From positions 124,001-188,000 of the forward strand of contig NZ_MASN01000004.1 in the NCBI RefSeq assembly GCF_001861355.1: a DNA stretch of 64,000 nucleotides, in the 5' to 3' direction. Position numbers and translations under genes: made by a program. Source of the DNA: Natrialba sp. SSL1. GTDB taxonomy: Archaea > Halobacteriota > Halobacteria > Halobacteriales > Natrialbaceae. Shown here one piece after another: positions 44,493 through 51,673 of this stretch. Position 1 is the first letter of the stretch. Every line of letters begins with the position of its first letter. The notes beneath the pieces were generated by a model that did not search any database, was not told where the DNA came from, and saw nothing but the letters and a program-made list of their open reading frames with translations.

Positions 44493-46124
44493 CTAGTGTG
44501 CTTCTGGCTCCGTGTCGCCCTCGAACAGTTCGTCGAGAAGTTTCTGCTGGGCCAGTCGCAGGTGCTGGTGGTAGGTCGACCGCGAGATATCCATCGACTC
44601 GGCGAGTTCCTCGCCGGAAATGCTGCGCGGCCACTCGAAGTACTCCGCGTAGTAGGCCTTCCGAAGCGCCATTCGCTGTCGTTCGGTGAGCGACGACTCG
44701 AGTGTGGACATGAGATCCTGTGCCGTCTGGGCTGGTCGCTCGACTTCCTGGTAGCTGATCAGTTCGACCTGCTCGAAGTGCTCGACCAGGTAGTCGTACA
44801 TCGACCGGCCCGACTGCGCGTTGGGTAGTTCGAGCGCCATGTCGGCGACGCCGCTCCCCGTCTCGAGATGACGAATCACCGCCCCGTGCTCGGCGAGCGT
44901 CGACACGAAGCCGCCGTCGCTGTCGAGGGTCAACTCGAGTAGCGTCCCGTCGTCGGTCGTCGAGAGCACCGTCGCAGCAGTGATCCCGTCAGTATCGGCT
45001 GCCGTCACCGCGACTTCCTCCGGTCGGTCGACGTGGACGAACGCGAGCGGCGTCCCGTCGCCGTCGTAGGCGATTCCGCGGAAGGTAACCGTCGCCGCGA
45101 GGTCGGCAGCCAGCGCAGTGACGAACAGCGAGGAGTCCTCGATGGCCAACTCGAGTTCGACGACAGCCTCGGTGGTCAGCATCCGACGGGTCTCGAGTGC
45201 GTTGATCGCGGTCGCGATCGTTCCGGCCAGCGACTCGAGGACGAGCACGTCACGGTCTGCGAACGCGTCCGCCTCCGCGGCGAAGACGACGAGCACGCCG
45301 TAGGTAACCTCGCCGTAGGCGATGGGGACCGCAGCGACGGCGTCGACGTACTCGCCCGCTGCGATCGGCCACCACTGCTCGGCCGCCTCGAAGGAGTCGA
45401 GATCACTAATAATGCGAGAGTCACCCGTCTCGAGTGCCTCGACCGCCGGATGGCTCTCGTCCTGACCGAGCGTGAGCCGGTCGTTCTCGAGTGGCACCTC
45501 GTCTCGGCTGGCCCACTCGCTGGGCGTGATCTTGCGATTCGTTACGTCGACGCGGCCGATCCAGGCGAGTTCGTAGGACGATTCTTCGGCGAGTCGCCTG
45601 CAGACGCGTCGTTCGATCTCGGTGCGAGTGCCTGCGGTGACGGCTGCGTCGGTGACGTCTCTGATCAGTCCGTCGACTCGTTCGAGGACGTCCGCGAGTG
45701 CCTGCCGTTCGGCGCGAACGCGGGCCGCCGACTCCTCGGCGTCGATTTCGGCCAGTTTCCGCTCCGTAATATCGAGGTGAACGACGACGACGTGGCGTTC
45801 GCCGTCGACGGTGAACTGCCGCGCCCACATCGAGAACCATCGCTTCTCCTCGGGCGAGTGACACGGATACTCCATCACAAACGTCTGCTGCTCGCCCGCG
45901 AGAAGGCTCTCGAGTCCGTCGACTGCGCGCGCTGCGTGTTCGTCGTCAGTGGTCGACGCAGCGGCAAGGTAATCGACGCCGACGTGATCCGACGGCTGTT
46001 CGTTCGGACCGAACGTTCGCCACTCCTCGTTCGTCAACAGGATCTCGCCATCGCCCCCAAGAACAGCGACCGTAACCGGCAACGTCTCGAGTGTCGCTGC
46101 CGCAAGTTCGTTCCTGGTTGCCAT
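44493..46124 (-). CDS. Bat-like PAS/GAF regulator with C-terminal HTH-10
   Basis: 543 residues from ATG 46124. Order: PAS domain (about 10-130; VLGGDGEILLTNEEWRTFG), a linker helix, a GAF domain (about 165-310; SYELAWIGRVDVTNRKITPS, AVPIAYGEVTYGVLVVFA), a Bat-type association region, and an HTH-10 (LTERQRMALRKAYYAEYFEW, SGEELAESMDISRSTYHQHL). This is the layout of the bacterio-opsin activator, which senses oxygen/light and activates bop, brp and crtB1. The upstream 68 residues in the longer reading are not family-like and are dropped. Confidence 0.85.
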   Translation of the reverse strand: MATRNELAAATLETLPVTVAVLGGDGEILLTNEEWRTFGPNEQPSDHVGVDYLAAASTTDDEHAARAVDGLESLLAGEQQTFVMEYPCHSPEEKRWFSMWARQFTVDGERHVVVVHLDITERKLAEIDAEESAARVRAERQALADVLERVDGLIRDVTDAAVTAGTRTEIERRVCRRLAEESSYELAWIGRVDVTNRKITPSEWASRDEVPLENDRLTLGQDESHPAVEALETGDSRIISDLDSFEAAEQWWPIAAGEYVDAVAAVPIAYGEVTYGVLVVFAAEADAFADRDVLVLESLAGTIATAINALETRRMLTTEAVVELELAIEDSSLFVTALAADLAATVTFRGIAYDGDGTPLAFVHVDRPEEVAVTAADTDGITAATVLSTTDDGTLLELTLDSDGGFVSTLAEHGAVIRHLETGSGVADMALELPNAQSGRSMYDYLVEHFEQVELISYQEVERPAQTAQDLMSTLESSLTERQRMALRKAYYAEYFEWPRSISGEELAESMDISRSTYHQHLRLAQQKLLDELFEGDTEPEAH

Positions 46125-46375
46125 CGGTGAGAGGTAGGAAGAGCGCCCCCTTAACGAGCGCGAAAGTCGTGGATTCGTAACTACAGTCTGTTTCCAACGG
46201 AAACGAATTGTGTGCTGTCTTGGCCGTTGATTACAGAATTTGCAGGCGAAAGCCCACGGCTTTAGCCGTGCGGATGAAGCCGTCACTGCTGCACCGTTCC
46301 ACGCTTCACAACAAGCCGGATATTCCACGTTGCACGATCCATACCTTCAAGTAGGTTTTTCTACATAGATTACGT

Positions 46376-47711
46376 ATGGCGAAACAGGTCGTCACTCGCA
46401 CCTACACTGCTTCCGTCAGGAACCAGCAACAGGTGTCTGACGACCTTGACTCGCTCGGGTTCGCCGCCAGTAAACTCTGGAATGTCGGCCGGTGGACGAT
46501 CAGTCGCGTCAGGGACGAAATCGACTACATCCCTGAACACGACGAACTCACCGCCTACCTCAAGAGCCACGAACGCTACGATGACCTCCATTCTCAGTCA
46601 AGCTCGTTCGAGACGGCGAAGCCGTCTCGTGATGCCAATGAGCGAAGCTCATTGAGCACAGCGAGTCCTACAAGAACTCGCTGAGGCGTTCAACGGCTGG
46701 TACGGCAAACGACGCAACGGAGATACGAGAGCGAACCCACCCGGCTACCGCAAACACGGCGACGACCACCCACGAAGCACGGTCACGTTCAAAGCCGCTG
46801 GCTTTAAACTCGACACCCAGTACGACCGCGTTCGACTCTCAAAAGGGTCGAATCTGAAGGAGTACTGGTCGGACTTCATCCTCTGCGAATACCAGACTCG
46901 CCCCGACGTTGACCTCTCTACAGTCGAGAGCGTCCAACAAGTACGAGCGGTCTGGACGGATGACGAGTGGGAACTGCACTTCGTGTGCAACGTCGAGGTT
47001 GAAGTGTCCGAAGCACCGGGTGAGAAGACCGTGGGTGTTGACCTCGGCATCAGCAACTTCGCCGCCCTCGCCTACGAAGATGGCCATGCCGAGCTGTACC
47101 CGCTCAACTGCCTGAAGCAAGATGACTACTACTTCAGCAAGCGCATCGCTCGGTGTGACGATTCGGACTCCGAGCAAGCCACACGCCTGAATCAGAAGAA
47201 ATCGGCTCGCCGCACCCACTACTTCCACACCCTCTCGAAACACATCGTCCAGCGGTGTGTTGACGAGGGAGTTGGAACGATCGTGGTTGGTAACCTCTCC
47301 GATATCCGCGAGGATGAGGAGAACAGCGAATCAAAGGACTGGGGTAAGCACGGGAACCTCGACCTGCATTCGTGGGCGTTCGACCGCTTCACCAACCTGC
47401 TCGAATACAAAGCCGAGATGGACGGCATCACGGTTGATCAGGTATCCGAGCGTGATACATCAAAATCGTGCTCGTGCTGTGGTCGGGAGCGCAAGGCGAA
47501 CCGTGTTGAACACGGGTTGTACGTTTGCGACGAGTGCGGGGCGGTGACGAACGCTGATGTGAACGGTGCTGAGAACATTCGCCAGAAAGTATCTCCGAGT
47601 CTCGCCACGGATGGTGGTGATAGGAGTAACGGCTGGTTGGCACAGCCATCGACGTTCCTGTTTGACAAGGAAACTGGTGCGTTTGCACCTCAAGAACAGA
47701 TCACGTCGTAA
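46376..47711 (+). pseudogene. tnpB: RNA-guided nuclease TnpB, frameshifted by a 55-base insert
   Basis: The first part (46376-46603) reads MAKQVVTRTYTASVRNQQQ to HSQSS; after the insert the frame resumes at about 46659 with QRVLQELAEAFNGWYGKRRN and runs to the stop at 47711. RuvC-I Asp is in VGVDLGISNF; the zinc finger is CSCCGRERK...CDECG; the RuvC-III Asp is in NADVNGAENI. At the usual RuvC-II Glu position the sequence is VVGNLSDIRE, so the Glu is either shifted or lost. The 55-base insert shifts frame by +1, so no full-length protein is expected. Confidence 0.85.
46604..46658. repeat. 55-bp palindromic micro-insertion: two perfect GAA-loop hairpins
   Basis: Relative to the continuous TnpB reading, 55 bases are extra. 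They contain CGAGACGGC-GAA-GCCGTCTCG (46609-46629, 9-bp stem) and CAATGAGC-GAA-GCTCATTG (46636-46654, 8-bp stem). Both centres read GCGAAGC, a DNA sequence known to form an exceptionally stable mini-hairpin. AGC flanks the insert on the left and recurs at its right edge, a possible short duplication. Confidence 0.7.
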
Positions 47712-47761
47712 ACCACAATATCCCAATGAGGAATCCCACGGCTTCAGCCGTGTGGAGGATG

Positions 47762-48130
47762 TCAATGCATGAGTTCGACCGCAATCCCGTCGTCCATCTC
47801 GATGGCGATATTGACCGCGCCGAGTCGCTGCGTGTACTCGCTGACGTGCTGACCGGAGCGCCGAATCCGAAGTTGTTCCTCGAGGACGCCTGCCTCGGTG
47901 AGAAGATCGAGCTTGCGGTAGGTCGTCGAGAGCGGAACGTCACAGCGGTCGGACACCTCGCTCGCCGAGAGGTAGTCGTCGGTGTCGCTGATCGTTTCGA
48001 GAATCGTTCGGCAGTCAGTGTCAGTAAGGATCGAGAGGAGTTTGTCGGCGTCGCCGTCGGCGGCGAGCTGGTCATCGCTGTGGTCGGTAGGTGCGGTTCG
48101 GTGCGACGTCGCCTGCATCGAGTGGCTCAT
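47762..48130 (-). CDS. Winged-helix transcriptional regulator (haloarchaeal HTH family), 3' end at the IS border
   Basis: About 122 residues from ATG 48130. After a short acidic lead, LLSILTDTDCRTILETISDT, YLSASEVSDRCDVPLSTTYR and KLDLLTEAGVLEEQLRIRRS form an ArsR-like winged helix. The end DDGIAVELMH is abrupt and its stop codon lies 10 bases from the right hairpin of the tnpB element, so the insertion may have supplied the last codons. A minus-strand TATA (CTTATAAAGG, about 48186-48195) lies upstream. Confidence 0.75.
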   Translation of the reverse strand: MSHSMQATSHRTAPTDHSDDQLAADGDADKLLSILTDTDCRTILETISDTDDYLSASEVSDRCDVPLSTTYRKLDLLTEAGVLEEQLRIRRSGQHVSEYTQRLGAVNIAIEMDDGIAVELMH

Positions 48131-48183
48131 ACTACTGGATAGTCGCGGGGAGCCAACCAGTGTGATCCACAGATATGGTGGGA

Positions 48184-48197
48184 CCTTTATAAGCAAT
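48184..48197 (-). promoter_or_regulatory. TATA box for the winged-helix regulator
   Basis: GACCTTTATAAGCA on the plus strand reads as CTTATAAAGG on the minus strand, giving a predicted start of transcription about 30 bases upstream of ATG 48130. The core is nearly palindromic, so plus-strand use is also conceivable. Confidence 0.45.
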
Positions 48198-48318
48198 GCC
48201 GGGAATCGGTGAACGCGCGACTGATCGAAGGGGACAGAACTGACTGGAACACTACCGAAAAGACGTGTACGAACAGTCCACAACGCTACAGGTCGGTGTG
48301 GCTCCCGCTGCAATGCAA

Positions 48319-48474
48319 CTACTCGTCACACGCAGTATCGAACGCGCTCTGCGTGACTGACGCCCCACAGATAACGCACCCATTTTCGACGAGAGCCTCC
48401 CGCATGGAAGCGTTGACTGTAATGGACTGCGTACACTCCGGGCAGACGAAGGTGTAGTCCTCACAGGTGCTCAT
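48319..48474 (-). CDS. Small zinc-ribbon protein (51 residues)
   Basis: A short gene found by reading the minus strand: MSTCEDYTFVCPECTQSITV leading to ENGCVICGASVTQSAFDTAC and a stop. The two CxxC knuckles (Cys11/14 and Cys33/36) form a zinc ribbon. It is clearly related to the protein at 50020-50247, which has the same spacing and the GCxICGxxVT ending. Function unknown; it may be a redox or protein-interaction module of the respiratory island. Confidence 0.75.
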   Translation of the reverse strand: MSTCEDYTFVCPECTQSITVNASMREALVENGCVICGASVTQSAFDTACDE

Positions 48475-48601
48475 TGGTAGTTGCTGAGACGCCGTGTGCT
48501 AATAAGTTCCCATCTCTTGTACTGCTCATTGAGAAGCCTCCGGACAGGCGAGACCGAACCGTACGTTCAAGATACCGGAGGACAAACCACTGCCAACACG
48601 C

Positions 48602-49441
48602 ATGTCGTCTGGAATCCGTGCGACCGTGTCGTTCGAGACGCCGGTCGGATGCCCGATTGCAGCCTTCTCGAGACGCACGGAGACGACGATCGATCAGCTC
48701 TCGACGACCGCCACGCAACCAGCAGACGACCAGAGTACGACCGAGTTTCTGGCGAAGACCAACGTATCGGTTGCGGCACTCGTCGATGAACACCACCAGT
48801 CCGAGCGAAGTGGACACCACGGATCCGAACGAAGTGGACCTCATGCGCCCGAACAAAGTGGACACCGCGAGACAGACGAAGACAACACCGACGGAAACGC
48901 CACCACCGATGTCGACACGCAGCAATCACAGTCAACCACACCAGCGGACGACCCCCTCGCTACTGAATCAGTGTTCGGCCCGGTGTTCTCCTACGGCGAG
49001 ACAAACCTCTACCGCTGGGTCCGTAACGAGGACCGGAACAATCCATGCCCGTGTGTCTGTCTCGGCTCGTTCGGCTGTCCCGTCCACCGGTACACCGTCG
49101 ACGACGGCACCGTCACCCTCGTCTTCCACGCAACCGATTTCGAGCAACTACAGACGATCATGAACGAGTTCCGGGATCGTTTTCCGAACGTCAACGTCAA
49201 ACGCCTGCTCCAGCCCCCACTCGAGGGAACCCCGGAAGAACGGGTGTTCGTCAACCGGGGAAAGCTTACGGATCGCCAGGAAGAGGTACTCGAGACGGCC
49301 TACCAGATGGGCTACTTCGAGCGACCGAAGGGGGCGAACGCGACGGAGGTCGCAGCCGAACTCGAGATTACGCAGTCGACGGCAACCGAACATCTGAGTG
49401 CGGCCCAGCGCAAGATTTTCGGGGACGTACTCGGACAGTGA
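48602..49441 (+). CDS. Cys-rich HTH-10 regulator (NarO/DmsR type)
   Basis: 279 residues. The N-terminus MSSGIRATVSFETPVGCP is shared with the regulator at 63073-63747. A variable linker follows that includes three 8-residue repeats (SERSGHHG, SERSGPHA, PEQSGHRE) from a 24-base tandem repeat. A cysteine cluster CPCVCLGSFGC (Cys149, 151, 153, 159) precedes the C-terminal HTH-10 (LTDRQEEVLETAYQMGYFER to ATEHLSAAQRKIFG). In Haloferax, regulators of this type (NarO, DmsR) control nitrate and DMSO respiration, probably through oxygen-sensitive cysteines. Likely controls the molybdoenzyme island. Confidence 0.83.
   Translation: MSSGIRATVSFETPVGCPIAAFSRRTETTIDQLSTTATQPADDQSTTEFLAKTNVSVAALVDEHHQSERSGHHGSERSGPHAPEQSGHRETDEDNTDGNATTDVDTQQSQSTTPADDPLATESVFGPVFSYGETNLYRWVRNEDRNNPCPCVCLGSFGCPVHRYTVDDGTVTLVFHATDFEQLQTIMNEFRDRFPNVNVKRLLQPPLEGTPEERVFVNRGKLTDRQEEVLETAYQMGYFERPKGANATEVAAELEITQSTATEHLSAAQRKIFGDVLGQ
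48800..48871. repeat. Three tandem 24-bp repeats inside the regulator linker
   Basis: The unit approximates TCCGAGCGAAGTGGACACCA plus four bases, repeated three times in frame, giving eight-residue protein repeats in a non-conserved linker. Copy number could vary between strains without shifting the frame. Confidence 0.6.
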
Positions 49442-49564
49442 GTCGCTGTGCTGGCGTCTCGCACCGATACACCACCGCAACGACCGGCAACTGGAACGAG
49501 ACCAGAATCGGGAACTGGAACGGAACTGGTTTACTGTCGCACACACATCTCTCAGCGTACGACT

Positions 49565-50023
49565 ATGGCACTCGCCGAGGAAACCGAAATGACGGAGGCA
49601 GAGATCGATGCCTTTCTCAGCCGTCACGAAACAGGCGTGCTCGCGCTCGCTGACTCGGGAACGCCGTACGCGATCCCGATTTCGTACGGCTACGACACCG
49701 AGAGCGCAACGTTCTATATGCGGCTCGTATCGACACCCGAAAGCGAAAAACGACAGTTCCTCGAGTCGTCACCACGCGTCCGCCTCGTCGTGTACGAGGA
49801 AGCCGACGAAGGACAGACGTATCAGAGCGTCGTCGCTGTCGGAACGATCGACGAAATCGATCCCGAGGATCTCACGGCAGCACATATCGAACAGTACGGC
49901 GAGGCGAAGCGGCCGCTGTTCGAGATCTGGGGGCAATCGAAGCCAGACCTGAACATCCAGCTCTACGAGTTCGAGCCGACGGACCTGAGCGGTCGCCGAA
50001 CCGAAATCAAACGCGACGATTAG
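49565..50023 (+). CDS. Pyridoxamine 5'-phosphate oxidase family flavoprotein
   Basis: 152 residues from ATG 49565. The split beta-barrel fold is recognisable: FLSRHETGVLALADSGTPYA, IPISYGYDTESATFYMRLVS and KRQFLESSPRVRLVVYEE. Such small proteins bind FMN, F420 or heme; many haloarchaeal copies are uncharacterised. It lies between the Cys-rich regulator and the zinc-ribbon gene in the respiratory island. It ends 4 bases into the convergent zinc-ribbon gene. Confidence 0.78.
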   Translation: MALAEETEMTEAEIDAFLSRHETGVLALADSGTPYAIPISYGYDTESATFYMRLVSTPESEKRQFLESSPRVRLVVYEEADEGQTYQSVVAVGTIDEIDPEDLTAAHIEQYGEAKRPLFEIWGQSKPDLNIQLYEFEPTDLSGRRTEIKRDD

Positions 50024-50247
50024 TGGTCGGGCGGCGGTGTATCCGCAGCGCGACGCAGACACGCTGCAGTCACACCGGAGCCACAGATCGGACAGCCGTG
50101 TCGCGTGATCGCTGTTGCGACAGACTCGTCGACCTCAATCTGGTGGTAGCATGCATCGCAGGTGAACACGAGCTGCGGCCGTGACGAAGCCGTCTGTTGT
50201 CGGTGTGCCATCGATTCTGGCTGTGAGTGAGTGTCGTTGGTTGGCAT
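50020..50247 (-). CDS. Small zinc-ribbon protein
   Basis: About 75 residues from ATG 50247 (50211 and 50286 are alternatives). CDACYHQIEVDESVATAITR followed by HGCPICGSGVTAACL gives the same two-knuckle ribbon as the 51-residue protein at 48319. The N-terminus is Gln/Ser-rich and likely flexible. The gene overlaps the flavoprotein gene end by 4 bases on the opposite strand. Confidence 0.7.
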   Translation of the reverse strand: MPTNDTHSQPESMAHRQQTASSRPQLVFTCDACYHQIEVDESVATAITRHGCPICGSGVTAACLRRAADTPPPDH

Positions 50248-50456
50248 TAGTTGAGCCCTACTGGAGGAGACGCACCCAACCACCACGGACTAGCAGCCAC
50301 TATATGGTGGGCATTCATGACACGGGCAATCTACAACAGAGACCAACCGGGCAGATCGATCGCCATCGAACGGGGTTCCGATCGAGTCTCGGTATGGGTC
50401 AGATGTGAGTATGAGACAGGTGTGAGTACGAGTCCGAGACCAAGCCTGAGGCGGGT

Positions 50457-50750
50457 ATGAGTACACCGACGAATATGATCGGGATAACCACTACCGATCA
50501 CGACCACGTCACCCTCACTATGACCGCCACTGACAGCGAGCACGTACTCGACGTCCGCGAAATCGACGGCGAACCGTTCGGCGACATCATGGCCGCACTC
50601 GAGTCCCTCGATCGCTCGGAGACGCTGTTGTTGCTCACTAGTTTCGAACCCGAGCCGTTGTACGGAGTACTCGAGCAGCGCGGGTTCACCTACGAGACGA
50701 CACAGACCAGCGAGCGGTGGGAGATTCGGATCGAATACGCAGGAGAGTAG
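50457..50750 (+). CDS. DUF2249 (TusA-like) protein
   Basis: 97 residues: VLDVREIDGEPFGDIMAALE, LDRSETLLLLTSFEPEPLYG and GFTYETTQTSERWEIRIEY match the DUF2249 pattern (LDVR, then a helix, then an FEPxPLY strand-turn). The fold is TusA-like. TusA proteins relay sulfur by a Cys in CPxP; no such Cys is present, so a carrier role by thiol is excluded. First of three such genes in 1.2 kb. Confidence 0.8.
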   Translation: MSTPTNMIGITTTDHDHVTLTMTATDSEHVLDVREIDGEPFGDIMAALESLDRSETLLLLTSFEPEPLYGVLEQRGFTYETTQTSERWEIRIEYAGE

Positions 50751-50790
50751 TGTAGCGATGGTGTAGCGATGGACGGCTAACGGAGACGAC

Positions 50791-50869
50791 TCGTTTGACG
50801 GTGCGTCAGTTTTGATGTTATGTTCGTTTTGACGTTACGTCCGTCTTGACGGTATGCCCGTTTTGTCAC
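50791..50869. repeat. About five 17-bp repeats (consensus CGTTTTGACGTTATGTC)
   Basis: Consecutive copies: TCGTTTGACGGTGCG (50791), TCAGTTTTGATGTTATGT (50806), TCGTTTTGACGTTACGT (50824), CCGTCTTGACGGTATGC (50841), CCGTTTTGTCAC (50858). They are non-coding and lie 130-200 bases before the DUF2249 gene at 50998. The core TTGACG recurs in several copies. Either a regulator-binding array or slippage. Confidence 0.6.
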
Positions 50870-50997
50870 CCTCACCGCTGGCCACGACAACGTAGGCCAA
50901 CTGGCACGAGTCGTCGCGTGAGCGCAGTCCGGTGACCGAGTTGGCCGAACGTATTCGCCTCAACTGCCATACGGCTGACGAACCGAGAGTACCGTGT

Positions 50998-51246
50998 ATG
51001 ACGACACTGGACGTCCGTTCGATCCCGCCAGTCGACCGCCATCCGAAGATTCACGACGCGTTCGAGGCACTCGAGCCGGGTGAGACGCTGACGATCATCA
51101 ACGATCACGAGCCGAAACCGCTGTTCTACGAGTTCCAGGCGGAGGTACCGGCGTTCGATGCCGACAGCTACGCCGTCGAACGCGCTGCCGACGAGAAATT
51201 CGTCGCAGAGTTTCCCAAGCGGGTAACGACGGAGGCGGACGACTAA
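50998..51246 (+). CDS. DUF2249 (TusA-like) protein
   Basis: 82 residues from ATG 50998 with the full family pattern: LDVRSIPPVDRHPKIHDAFE, LEPGETLTIINDHEPKPLFY, EFQAEVPAFDADSYAVERAA. The RHP and NDHEPKP His residues are conserved in members found with haem, nitrate or nitric-oxide metabolism proteins. Function unproven. It stands alone between the 17-bp repeats and the third copy. Confidence 0.85.
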   Translation: MTTLDVRSIPPVDRHPKIHDAFEALEPGETLTIINDHEPKPLFYEFQAEVPAFDADSYAVERAADEKFVAEFPKRVTTEADD

Positions 51247-51362
51247 CCAGACTGGACACTACCAACCACAGACCGCACAACCTGCGGGAGAGACGGGACA
51301 GCACGGCGAACTGACCACCGCGTCGACCCAGACCACCACGGAATCGAGTTCGATCGTTGCAG

Positions 51363-51632
51363 ATGGCATCCACACAGTCACTCCTCGAACAAACTGACGC
51401 ACCGACGGACCGACCACGAGTGGAACTCGACGTTCGATCACTCGGGCCGCCTGGACCACTACAGCGAACGCTCGAACAGTTGGCGGCGCTCGACGATGAG
51501 GCGGTACTGGTCCAGCGAAACGACCGCGCACCGCAGTTCCTCTATCCGAAGCTCGAGGACCGCGGCTACGTCTCCGACACCGTCGAGCAGGCGGACGAGG
51601 TCGTAACCGTCATCTGGCGACCGTCGCCGTAG
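51363..51632 (+). CDS. DUF2249 (TusA-like) protein
   Basis: About 89 residues (ATG 51363; 51357 also possible). LDVRSLGPPGPLQRTLEQLA, DDEAVLVQRNDRAPQFLYPK and DRGYVSDTVEQADEVVTVIW fit the DUF2249 pattern, more diverged than the second copy. It converges on the radical SAM gene, with a T-rich stretch in the 41-base gap. Confidence 0.78.
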   Translation: MASTQSLLEQTDAPTDRPRVELDVRSLGPPGPLQRTLEQLAALDDEAVLVQRNDRAPQFLYPKLEDRGYVSDTVEQADEVVTVIWRPSP

Positions 51633-51641
51633 CCGGCACTC

Positions 51642-51650
51642 ATTTTTTGC
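51642..51650 (+). terminator. T-run terminator after the DUF2249 gene
   Basis: CATTTTTTGC starts about 10 bases past the stop codon at 51632. Oligo-T stretches terminate archaeal RNA polymerase without needing a hairpin. It would separate this transcript from the convergent radical SAM gene. Confidence 0.45.
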
Positions 51651-51673
51651 TGAAACCGATACCGAACAGGAAG

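Larger units (their letters stand above)
46235..47761 (+). mobile_element. IS200/IS605-family, IS1341-type element (tnpB only)
   Basis: Element bounds come from matching subterminal hairpins: CACGGCT-TT-AGCCGTG at 46255-46270 on the left and CACGGCT-TC-AGCCGTG at 47737-47752 on the right, with similar flanks. TTGATTAC lies immediately left of the left end, compatible with the target/TAM type of this family. Only a tnpB remnant is inside; no tnpA Y1 transposase. The right end, read with the 3' part of tnpB, is where the omega-RNA (guide scaffold) of TnpB would be made. Confidence 0.8.

Noticed and set aside
46241..46375. tnpA (Y1 transposase) upstream of tnpB
   Set aside because: Only about 140 bases between left hairpin and tnpB start; no HUH motif or open frame.
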